Assembly: GCF_009720745.1 (NCBI RefSeq)
Contig: NZ_WNKX01000001.1
Coordinates: 124,001-188,000 of the forward strand
From: Massilia eburnea
Lineage (GTDB): Bacteria; Pseudomonadota; Gammaproteobacteria; Burkholderiales; Burkholderiaceae_D
Reading direction: 5' to 3'
DNA length: 64,000 nt
In this document: positions 25,092 to 32,693 of the stretch, one piece after another
How the letters are laid out: every line of letters starts with the position of its first letter
How positions within the stretch are numbered: the stretch's first letter is position 1
Notes under the pieces: model-generated
Database searches by the model: none
Told to the model about the DNA's origin: nothing
The model's input: the letters and a program-made list of their open reading frames with translations, nothing else
Position numbers and translations under genes: made by a program

Positions 25092-26558
25092 TTATGCAAC
25101 CGTACGGACGCTGAAATCCACGCCTATCTCGTCCCAGAACTCCTGCTCCTTCTCCATCCAGTAGGACAGGGTCGGGTGGCTGGTAACGCAATCGCGCTTC
25201 AGCTCCAGGTCGATGCGGTTCTTCATGCGCAGGCGCACGGCGCGGTCGTCAACTTCGATCCGGCAATGCATGAACAGGATCGCCAGCCGCAACGCCACCA
25301 CCGCTTTGGCGAAATCGCTGTCAGTCAGGTATTCGCTGACCTTGCGCAGGTTGCCCTTCTGCGCCAGCACCAAGCGTCCCATCAGCTTCTGCTCCCGGGT
25401 GGTAAAGCCCGGCAGGTCGGCGTTTTCAACCATATAGGCTGCGTGCTTGTGATAGCCGGTCTGCGACACCACCAGCCCTACTTCATGCAACTGGGCACTC
25501 CACAGCAAATGCCGCTGCAACAAATCGCCGGACGGCTTCATTTGCGCAAACAGCGCGGAAGCCGATTCGGCCACTTTCTCGCCGCGCGCGGCATCGATAT
25601 GGAAGCGCGCCAGGAAATCGCTCACCGACTGTTCGCGCCGGTCGCGGCGAGTGGAACGCAGCAACAGGTCCCACATCACGCCCATGCGCAGGCCGGCGTC
25701 GATCGGTTCCAGGCGTTCGATGCCCAGTTCCTGCACCACGCCGATCAGGATTGCCAGGCCGCCGATCACGGTGCTGGCGCGGTCCGGCCGCAAGCCCGGC
25801 ATATCGATCTTGGACACCTGCCCGAACTCGATAAAGCGCTTGCGCACGGCATTCAGGGCCGCCAGCGTAATGCCGTCGCCCAGCTTGTTCTTTTCAATGA
25901 TTTCGCCGATGGCGCGGATGGTGCCGGAAGAGCCGTAAGCCCGTTTCCAGTATTCCGGATGGTAAGGCGGCGCACCATCCTCGAAATGCGAGCGCGCCGA
26001 CAGCACGGCCGCTTCGAACGAACGCGCATCGACCCGGCCGCCCACGAAGAAGGACAGGCTTTGCTTGACGCTGCCCACGCTGAACGACTCCACGCGCTCG
26101 ATATCCAGCCCGCGCCCCAGAATCAGCTCCGTCGAGCCGCCGCCGATATCGACCACCAGCCGGCTTTCGTTCGGCTGGCCCAGCGCATTGGCCACCCCCA
26201 TGTAAATCAGGCGTCCCTCCTCCTCGCCGGAGATGATCTCGATCGGATAGCCGATCGCTTGCTCGAGCTGCGGCAGGAAATCCCCCGCATTGCGCGCCTG
26301 GCGCAGGATGGCGGTAGCGACCACGCGCACGGCCTCGAACTTGTAGGCCGCCAGCGCAATACGGAAATTCTTCAGGCATAGCAGCGCGCGCTGCAAGGCT
26401 TCATCGGTGAGGTTGCCGCTGGCATCCAGGCCGGCGGCGAGGCGGATTGGTTCGCGCATGCTGTTGAGCACACGGATTTTCTCCCCATCGTACTGGCCGA
26501 TGGAAAGTCTGAAACTGTTGGAGCCCAGGTCCACTGCGGCGTACATCGAGGATTCCAT
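25092..26558 (-). CDS. ppx: Exopolyphosphatase / Ppx-GppA phosphatase
   Basis: 488 residues, full length. The ASKHA-fold nucleotide/polyphosphate loops are seen as AAVDLGSNSFRLSIGQ near residue 6 and VVDIGGGSTELILGRG near residue 148; SGEEEGRLIYMGV carries the catalytic Glu region. The C-terminal HD-like half (LLWSAQLHEVGLVVSQTGYH) is also present. It hydrolyses terminal phosphate from polyphosphate, or pppGpp if it acts as GppA. No ppk lies in the window. The start may be 26558 or 26546 (second Met); neither has a clear ribosome site. Confidence 0.92.
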   Translation of the reverse strand: MESSMYAAVDLGSNSFRLSIGQYDGEKIRVLNSMREPIRLAAGLDASGNLTDEALQRALLCLKNFRIALAAYKFEAVRVVATAILRQARNAGDFLPQLEQAIGYPIEIISGEEEGRLIYMGVANALGQPNESRLVVDIGGGSTELILGRGLDIERVESFSVGSVKQSLSFFVGGRVDARSFEAAVLSARSHFEDGAPPYHPEYWKRAYGSSGTIRAIGEIIEKNKLGDGITLAALNAVRKRFIEFGQVSKIDMPGLRPDRASTVIGGLAILIGVVQELGIERLEPIDAGLRMGVMWDLLLRSTRRDRREQSVSDFLARFHIDAARGEKVAESASALFAQMKPSGDLLQRHLLWSAQLHEVGLVVSQTGYHKHAAYMVENADLPGFTTREQKLMGRLVLAQKGNLRKVSEYLTDSDFAKAVVALRLAILFMHCRIEVDDRAVRLRMKNRIDLELKRDCVTSHPTLSYWMEKEQEFWDEIGVDFSVRTVA

Positions 26559-26611
26559 TTATATCGTTTATAACGAAAATGGTAGCACAGTACGCCATCA
26601 GTGTTACGCCG

Positions 26612-27781
26612 TCATGACAAGACCTCGGTGGACAGGGGTTCCGGCGGCTGCGCCACCTGGTTTTCGCCACGCACCTTGGCCGCCTGCAGCGCCTCGTCGG
26701 CACGCTTGAACAGGCTGACCGTGCTGTCGTCGGCACGGATGGTCGTGACGCCCATGCTGGCCGTCAGCTTGATGATCGCACGCTCGGTCTTGACCGGCAT
26801 GACTTCGATGGCCTTGCGGATCCGCTCCGCCACCATCAGCGCATCTTCCAGTCCGGTGCGCGGCAGCTGGATAGCGAATTCTGCGCCGCCCAGGCGGCCC
26901 ATCAGGTCCGAATCCCGCAACTGCTTCTTGCAGGTCTCCACCATGGTCTTCAGTGCCGCGTCGCCCGCCGCGTGGCCATAGCCGTCGTTGACGCGCTTGA
27001 ACTGGTCCAGCGCCAGGATGATCATGGCGGTCGGCTGGCCCGGACGGCGCGCCAGCGCCATCCACGGCGCCAGGGCCTGGTAGAAGCCGCGCCGGTTCGG
27101 CACGTCGGTCAGGGCGTCGGTGGTTTCCAGGCGCGCCATCTCCGACTGCAGGTGTTCGCGCGACAGCAGCAGGTAGCCAAAGGCATTCACCAGCATCATC
27201 AGGTAGAAGCCGCCGAAACCGAGCAATTGCATCAGGTTCGGGCCGACCCACGACAGGCCATCCGGGTAAGCCGCCGTCAGCAGTCCGCGCCCCACTACCA
27301 GCAGCGACAGTACGAACATGGCCACGACCAGGTAGCGGCGCAACATGCTGGCGCCGCGCCAGGCGCGCGCCAGCGCCAGCACGCCAGCCAGGAAGAAGAA
27401 GCCGACAAACACGGAGCCTGCGGCGATGCGGATCGCCGGCGCGACATCCAGGATGTGGAAGGCCAGCAGCGCGCCCGCCGCGACGGACAAGGCGGGATAG
27501 AGGTAATTGCGCCAGCGCGAGCGGCCAAAGCCCTGCCACAGGGCGCCGGCATCGAGCGCAAAGCCGGCCAGCAGCACGATGTTGGCCAGCGGACCGGCCA
27601 GCAGCTCAGGCACCACGCCGCGGAAATACAACAGGAACCACCCTGCCGCCTGGCATTGCTTGGCAATCGCCCAGGTCGAAAGAGTCAGCGACTTCTTGCT
27701 CTCATACTCGAAAAAGAACAGCGCAGCGCATAAACTGAGATTACCCAGTGCGAGGGCGAGAACCAGGGTATGGATATCCAT
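26612..27781 (-). CDS. Membrane protein with degenerate GGDEF domain
   Basis: 389 residues. The first 200 residues contain about seven membrane helices (LVLALALGNLSLCAALFFF, then further segments at about 75-205). A GGDEF domain follows (about 215-375). Two metal-ligand positions are lost: the usual first Asp of DLDxFK is Ala (ILALDQFKRVND), and the signature reads GGAEF, not GGDEF/GGEEF. It is therefore unlikely to make cyclic-di-GMP and may act as a binding or scaffold protein. It lies between ppx and a small gene on the same strand. Confidence 0.85.
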   Translation of the reverse strand: MDIHTLVLALALGNLSLCAALFFFEYESKKSLTLSTWAIAKQCQAAGWFLLYFRGVVPELLAGPLANIVLLAGFALDAGALWQGFGRSRWRNYLYPALSVAAGALLAFHILDVAPAIRIAAGSVFVGFFFLAGVLALARAWRGASMLRRYLVVAMFVLSLLVVGRGLLTAAYPDGLSWVGPNLMQLLGFGGFYLMMLVNAFGYLLLSREHLQSEMARLETTDALTDVPNRRGFYQALAPWMALARRPGQPTAMIILALDQFKRVNDGYGHAAGDAALKTMVETCKKQLRDSDLMGRLGGAEFAIQLPRTGLEDALMVAERIRKAIEVMPVKTERAIIKLTASMGVTTIRADDSTVSLFKRADEALQAAKVRGENQVAQPPEPLSTEVLS

Positions 27782-27802
27782 CGTTCAGCGGCCGGGCCGC
27801 GC

Positions 27803-28078
27803 TCAGACTTCGTGTTCGACGTTGGTGCTGCCGTCGCCGATCTTGCTGGCCCAGGCTTTGGAGAAGAATTCTTTTTCGTCTTCGGTCGGCGCGTCGTGCC
27901 AGAACACGATCAGCGTGCCTTTGTGGTCATGCAGCTGGCTGACCTTTTCGATGAATTGCTGCTTGCCGGCGTGGTCGGCAAGCGCGGCAACATAGCCGTA
28001 CACGCGGGTCAGGCGCTCGATGCGGTCCGGTTCCGTGAAGCTGTTGGTCGCGGTAATGGTTGGATGGTCTAAGAACAT
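27803..28078 (-). CDS. Small conserved hypothetical protein
   Basis: 91 residues, preceded by GGAG eight bases before the ATG. It is a soluble acidic protein (DRIERLTRVYGYVAALADHA; HDHKGTLIVFWHDAPTEDEK) with a helix-strand pattern. I do not recognise the family. It sits 21 bases upstream of the degenerate GGDEF gene on the same strand and may be cotranscribed with it. Confidence 0.6.
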   Translation of the reverse strand: MFLDHPTITATNSFTEPDRIERLTRVYGYVAALADHAGKQQFIEKVSQLHDHKGTLIVFWHDAPTEDEKEFFSKAWASKIGDGSTNVEHEV

Positions 28079-28225
28079 TTATCGTCTCCAAGCTGCCTAT
28101 GTTGGCAATGTACCTATAAAAGTTGCCGATGTAAATGCGAACGCCCTTAGCGCTGCTCATCCGGTACACTGGAACCCGGAGCCCGGCAGCTTATCAGATC
28201 AATACAGCTCATAACAAGTTGACAA

Positions 28226-28996
28226 ATGACTTCCATCCCTGACCGCCGTCCAATGGTCCGCCACAGGCGCGGCCGGCTGACGCTGGAATTCACCCCCGGT
28301 GAAGTCCAGAGCCAGATGGACCCGGCCGACCCGGATGCGCTGGTGCTGGCGTACGCACGCGCCATGATGTGTTTTGTCCTGTTCAAACCGCAACCGGAGC
28401 ATATCGTGATGGTGGGCCTGGGCGGCGGCTCGCTGGCCAAATTCTGCTACCGCTACTTGCCGAAGACTTGCATCACGGTGCTCGAACTGCGCGCCGACGT
28501 GATCGCCCTGCGCGAGCGTTTCGCCATCCCGGCGGACGATGAGCGTTTCCACGTCATCCAATGCGACGCCGCCCTTTACATGAAAGAACTGAAAGACAGC
28601 GCTGACGTGCTGCTGGTGGATGGCTTCGATGCCGACGGCTTGCCCAGCGCACTGACCAGCGACCATTTCTATGCCGACTGCCGGCGCGCGCTGAAGCCGG
28701 ACGGGGTGCTGGCCGCGAATGTCTTCAGCTATGACCCGAAATACCGCAGCGTGCTGGTGCGACTGGCCAACGCCTTCCACGACCGCATCTGCCAGTTCAC
28801 CGGCATCGCCGGCAACAACCACATCCTGTTTGCGATTCGTCCAGGACGGTCGCCGGGCACGCCTGCCAGCGCGATGCAGCGCCGCGTGGCTGCCTGGGGC
28901 AGCCCGACGCCCGGGCTGGGTTTTGGCCTCGCCAACCGACTGTTGGCAATTTACACCGTTGCCCGCCTGCGCAAGGCAAATTTGCAAGGAATTTAA
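28226..28996 (+). CDS. Spermidine-synthase-like methyltransferase-fold protein
   Basis: 256 residues. The Rossmann core is that of the spermidine/spermine synthase family: HIVMVGLGGGSLAKFCYRYL (nucleotide-binding loop), TVLELRADVIALRERF, DVLLVDGFDADG and GVLAANVFS. The aminopropyl-transfer loop Asp is in LLVDGFDADG. It is shorter than true SpeE at the N-terminus, and no speD is nearby, so the polyamine reaction is not assured; it could be another SAM-dependent enzyme. No Shine-Dalgarno sequence is seen at the start. Confidence 0.75.
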   Translation: MTSIPDRRPMVRHRRGRLTLEFTPGEVQSQMDPADPDALVLAYARAMMCFVLFKPQPEHIVMVGLGGGSLAKFCYRYLPKTCITVLELRADVIALRERFAIPADDERFHVIQCDAALYMKELKDSADVLLVDGFDADGLPSALTSDHFYADCRRALKPDGVLAANVFSYDPKYRSVLVRLANAFHDRICQFTGIAGNNHILFAIRPGRSPGTPASAMQRRVAAWGSPTPGLGFGLANRLLAIYTVARLRKANLQGI

Positions 28997-29058
28997 GCAG
29001 CCTTGCTCTAAAGCTAGAGGAATTGTGACAAACTACATTTTTTAAAGCAAAGGACACC

Positions 29059-31929
29059 ATGGCCGGTCGGCGCAGGAGACTATCGCACTACGGTGCAGCC
29101 GCACTGACGCTGGGCGCAGGCCTGGCGGCGACCGCCATTCTCTTTGTGTCCGTCAGCGCGCTCGAATTCGGCAAGATGGAACTGGCCTTCCAGCAGCGCG
29201 CCAATGTGCGCGTGACCGCCATCGAACGCGGGCTGTCCGACGCGGTGGAAGTGCTGAACGTGATCAATGAGCTGTTCCGCACGGTGCAGCCGGTGAGCCG
29301 CGAACAGTTCCACAGCTTCTCCGAACCGCTGCTGCAGCGCTACCCTTTCATCCAGGCGTTCAACTACCACCGCGTGCTGACGCAGGCCGAGCGCCCGGCA
29401 TTCGAAGCGGCCATGCAGGCACGCTTCCCCGGCTTCCGGATTTCGGAGCTCGAGCCGAATGGCAGCGCGCTGCCGGCGCCGGAACGGCCCTACTACAACG
29501 TGGTCGAATACCTGGAGCCGATGCAGGGCAACGAGCCGGCGCTGGGCCTGAACACCGGTAATAACGTACAAGTGCGGGGCGCCATCGACCGCATCCTGAA
29601 CACCGGCCGCCCTGCCGCCACCGAACAGCTTCAGTTGGCGCAGGACCCGGCCCAGCGCAACAGCTTCATCATGATCATGCCGGTGTACCGCCCCGGCATG
29701 CCGACCGGCACCCGCAATGAGCGCCACGCCGCCTGGATGGGCGACACGGCGGCCGTCATCCGCACGCCCTACCTGGTGCACACCATCCTGCAGCGCGACG
29801 GCCTGCTGGACGACCCTGACCTGGGCCTGAGCGTGTATGCCGGCGACCCGTCCGACAACGGCAGCCTGGCCTATCGTCTAGGGCCGCCGCCAAGCAAACG
29901 CAAGGAACATTGGCTGCACCGCTGGTTCGACTTCGATTACCGCAGCACCGAAATGCGCAGCTTCGAGGTGCTGGGACGTTCCTGGATTATCCGCAGCGAC
30001 GACCTGCCGCGCCCTTTCCTGGCGGACCACCTCGGCTCACTCGGCACCCTGCTCGGCGGCCTGCTGTTCAGCGCGCTGGCCACGGCCCTGGTGCATACCC
30101 TGCTCCAGCGCTCGCGCCGCGTGCAGCTGCTGGTCGATGCACGCACCGCCGACCTGCAGCGCTCCAACCAGCGCCTGGCCGAAGACGTGGCCGCGCGCAA
30201 ACGTACCGAACGCGCGCTGCAGGAATCCGAGCACCGCTTCCGCCGCCTGCTCGCACTGTCTTCCGACTGGTACTGGGAGCAGGACACGCAATTCCGTTTC
30301 ACCAACATCACTGGCGCCTTCTTTGAAAAAGGCCATGTGGACAAGGAAAACTTCATCGGCCGCACGCGCTGGGAATGCACGCCGGAGCTGTACGCCAGCA
30401 GCGCTGGCCGCGACCATATCAACAAAGTGCAGGCGCGCCTGCCCTTCTCCAACTTCGAATACACCATTGTCGGCAACGACGGCGTCACGCGCTGGTTCAA
30501 CACCAGCGGCGAACCGGTGTACGACTCGCAGGGCGAATTCAAAGGCTACCGCGGCACCGGCACCGAAATCACGGAACGCAAGGAGGCCGAGCAGCGCATC
30601 CACCACATCGCCCACCACGACGTGCTGACCGGGCTGCCCAACCGCGTGCTGCTGCAGGACCGCCTGCAGCAAGCCATTGCCTACGCCAACCGCAGCGGCC
30701 TGCCGATGTGGGTGGTGCTGATCGACCTGGACCGCTTCAAGTTCGTCAACGACAGCCTGGGGCACAAGGCCGGCGACCAGCTGCTGCAGACCGTGGCCGC
30801 CCGCCTGCAATCGAGCGTGCGCGAAAGCGATACCGTGGCACGCCTGTCGGGCGACGAATTCGTGGCCATCCTGAGCCAGTACCCGGACGAACAGCTGTCG
30901 CCCGCCATCATCGAGCGCGTGATGAAGGCGCTGGCGGCGCCGGTCATGCTGGAAGGGAAAGAGTTCTTCGTCACCTGCTCCATCGGCGTGGCGGTCTACG
31001 ATGCGGACGGCACACCGGCGCAAAACCTGATCGAACATGCCGACATCGCCATGTACTCGGCCAAGAAGCTGGGCCGCAATACCTTCCAGTTCTACCAGCC
31101 GGAGATGAACGACGAGGCGCAGGAGCGCCTGCGCATCGAAAGCGCCTTGCGCAACGCGCTGGAGCGTAATGAATTCGTGCTGCACTATCAGCCGCAGGTG
31201 GACCTGGAGTCGGGCGCCATCGTCGGCATGGAAGCCCTGCTGCGCTGGCAGCATCCGGAGCTGGGCATGGTGCCGCCGGCGCGCTTTATCGGCCTGGCCG
31301 AAGAAACCGGCTTGATCGTGCCGATCGGGGCCTGGGTGCTGCGCACCGCCTGCCTGCAGGCGCGCGCCTTGCAGGACGCCGGCTTCAGCGGACTGCGCAT
31401 GGCGGTCAACCTGTCGGCGCGCCAGTTCGCGCAGCCGGAACTGGTCTCCACCATCGCCGCCGTGCTGGAGGAAACCGGCCTGCCGCCTGCCGCGCTGGAA
31501 CTGGAACTGACGGAAAGCCTGTTCATGCACGACGTAGCGCAAGGCGTGCACCTGCTGCATGAACTGAAGTCGCTCGGCGTGGCGCTGTCGATCGACGATT
31601 TCGGCACCGGTTATTCGAGCCTGTCCTATTTGCGTAACTTCCCGATCGACGTGCTGAAGATCGACCGCTCCTTCGTGAACGATATCGCCACGGATGCCGA
31701 CGATGCGGCCATTGTGGTGTCGGTGATCGCGCTCGCACACAACCTCGGCTTGCGCGTGATTGCGGAAGGGGTAGAATCAGAAGAGCAACTGGAATTCCTG
31801 CGCCGCCATGGCTGCAACGAGATCCAGGGCTATTATTTCAGCCGTCCGGTGGAAGCTGGGGCATTCCAGCAGATGTTGCAGGACGGCAAGCAACTAGTGT
31901 GCGGCGGACCACGCCGCCTTCGCGCCTGA
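29059..31929 (+). CDS. CHASE-PAS-GGDEF-EAL cyclic-di-GMP enzyme
   Basis: 956 residues. Order: membrane helix (about 10-32), CHASE sensor domain (about 60-260), second helix (about 320-345), PAS/PAC (about 385-510), GGDEF (about 520-680) and EAL (about 695-945). The GGDEF half keeps the metal Asp (LIDLDRFKFVND) and reads SGDEF. The EAL half keeps EALLRW, ELTES, DDFGTGYSSLSYL and KIDRSF, so phosphodiesterase activity looks intact; the SGDEF cyclase may be active or serve as a GTP regulator. A CHASE domain implies sensing of an outside small molecule. AAAGGAC precedes the start. Confidence 0.93.
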   Translation: MAGRRRRLSHYGAAALTLGAGLAATAILFVSVSALEFGKMELAFQQRANVRVTAIERGLSDAVEVLNVINELFRTVQPVSREQFHSFSEPLLQRYPFIQAFNYHRVLTQAERPAFEAAMQARFPGFRISELEPNGSALPAPERPYYNVVEYLEPMQGNEPALGLNTGNNVQVRGAIDRILNTGRPAATEQLQLAQDPAQRNSFIMIMPVYRPGMPTGTRNERHAAWMGDTAAVIRTPYLVHTILQRDGLLDDPDLGLSVYAGDPSDNGSLAYRLGPPPSKRKEHWLHRWFDFDYRSTEMRSFEVLGRSWIIRSDDLPRPFLADHLGSLGTLLGGLLFSALATALVHTLLQRSRRVQLLVDARTADLQRSNQRLAEDVAARKRTERALQESEHRFRRLLALSSDWYWEQDTQFRFTNITGAFFEKGHVDKENFIGRTRWECTPELYASSAGRDHINKVQARLPFSNFEYTIVGNDGVTRWFNTSGEPVYDSQGEFKGYRGTGTEITERKEAEQRIHHIAHHDVLTGLPNRVLLQDRLQQAIAYANRSGLPMWVVLIDLDRFKFVNDSLGHKAGDQLLQTVAARLQSSVRESDTVARLSGDEFVAILSQYPDEQLSPAIIERVMKALAAPVMLEGKEFFVTCSIGVAVYDADGTPAQNLIEHADIAMYSAKKLGRNTFQFYQPEMNDEAQERLRIESALRNALERNEFVLHYQPQVDLESGAIVGMEALLRWQHPELGMVPPARFIGLAEETGLIVPIGAWVLRTACLQARALQDAGFSGLRMAVNLSARQFAQPELVSTIAAVLEETGLPPAALELELTESLFMHDVAQGVHLLHELKSLGVALSIDDFGTGYSSLSYLRNFPIDVLKIDRSFVNDIATDADDAAIVVSVIALAHNLGLRVIAEGVESEEQLEFLRRHGCNEIQGYYFSRPVEAGAFQQMLQDGKQLVCGGPRRLRA

Positions 31930-31946
31930 AGGAGAGGAGAGTGAAC

Positions 31947-32138
31947 ATGAACAGCGTCGACCTGCATCGCCAGCAAGTGCGCACCGACCACCGCACGCGG
32001 GATATCGTCAACCAGGCGGTCGCCGCCCTGCCGGAAGTGGGCTTGCGGCGCGCGGCGGAATTCCTGTTTGCGATGGGGGTGCCGCATCCGATTGCAATGC
32101 GGACTTTGGTCTACCCCGGCCAGCGCCGGCCAATGTAG
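31947..32138 (+). CDS. Small conserved hypothetical protein
   Basis: 63 residues, with GGAGAGGAG ahead of the ATG at 31947 (a GTG at 31941 is also possible). The sequence (MNSVDLHRQQVRTDHRTRDI; RRAAEFLFAMGVPHPIAMRT) is basic and helical, with no signal peptide or membrane segment. I do not recognise it. It starts 17 bases after the GGDEF-EAL gene and is probably read from the same transcript. Confidence 0.6.
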   Translation: MNSVDLHRQQVRTDHRTRDIVNQAVAALPEVGLRRAAEFLFAMGVPHPIAMRTLVYPGQRRPM

Positions 32139-32165
32139 GCGGGTATCCGGCCCAGTGGGTCTGAC

Positions 32166-32179
32166 ACCGGTTTACCGGT
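32166..32179. repeat. ACCGGTTTACCGGT palindrome
   Basis: A 14-base inverted repeat just before the 3' end of the thioesterase gene. Its complement, ACCGGTAAACCGGT, recurs at 38353-38366. It is probably a small dispersed repeat or short hairpin terminator. Confidence 0.5.
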
Positions 32180-32184
32180 CTTGA

Positions 32185-32673
32185 TCAGGCTTGCCTGGCT
32201 GCGGCGGCGACCTGTTGGCGGGCTGCTTTGCGCAGCTTGGCCTTTTCCCACCGCGCGATTTGCTCGGGCGTCTGCGGCACCAATGGCGGCACCGCCTGCG
32301 GCTTGCGGTCCCGGCTCACCGCCACCATCGTGAAATAGCAGCTGTTTGCGTGGCGCACCAGGCGCTTCTGGATATCTTCCGCCACCACGCGGATCCCCAC
32401 TTCCATCGAACTGGTGCCGGTGTAATTGACCGACGCCAGGAAGGTCACCAGTTCGCCCACGTGGATAGGCTGTAAAAACATCACCTGGTCCACCGACAGC
32501 GTCACCACATAGCTGCCCGAATAGCGGCTGGCGCAGGCATACGCCACGCCGTCCAATAGCTTGAGGATGGCGCCGCCGTGGACGTTGCCGGAGAAGTTGG
32601 CCATGTCGGGCGTCATCAAAACCGTCATCGACAGCTCGTGCGCCGACCAGTGCATCGTATTTTCCATTGCCAT
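32185..32673 (-). CDS. Acyl-CoA thioesterase (YciA-like hotdog fold)
   Basis: 162 residues. A hotdog domain spans about 10-125, with MANFSGNVHGGAILKLLDGV (the usual active-site Asp region), VVTLSVDQVMFLQPIHVGEL and GTSSMEVGIRVVAED. YciA-type enzymes hydrolyse acyl-CoAs of varied chain length. A basic, Ala-rich tail follows (KLRKAARQQVAAAARQA). It lies 20 bases downstream of the CheB/CheR fusion gene on the same strand. The start could also be 32667 or 32655. Confidence 0.85.
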   Translation of the reverse strand: MAMENTMHWSAHELSMTVLMTPDMANFSGNVHGGAILKLLDGVAYACASRYSGSYVVTLSVDQVMFLQPIHVGELVTFLASVNYTGTSSMEVGIRVVAEDIQKRLVRHANSCYFTMVAVSRDRKPQAVPPLVPQTPEQIARWEKAKLRKAARQQVAAAARQA

Positions 32674-32693
32674 GCCAGGGTAGTTATAGATGG

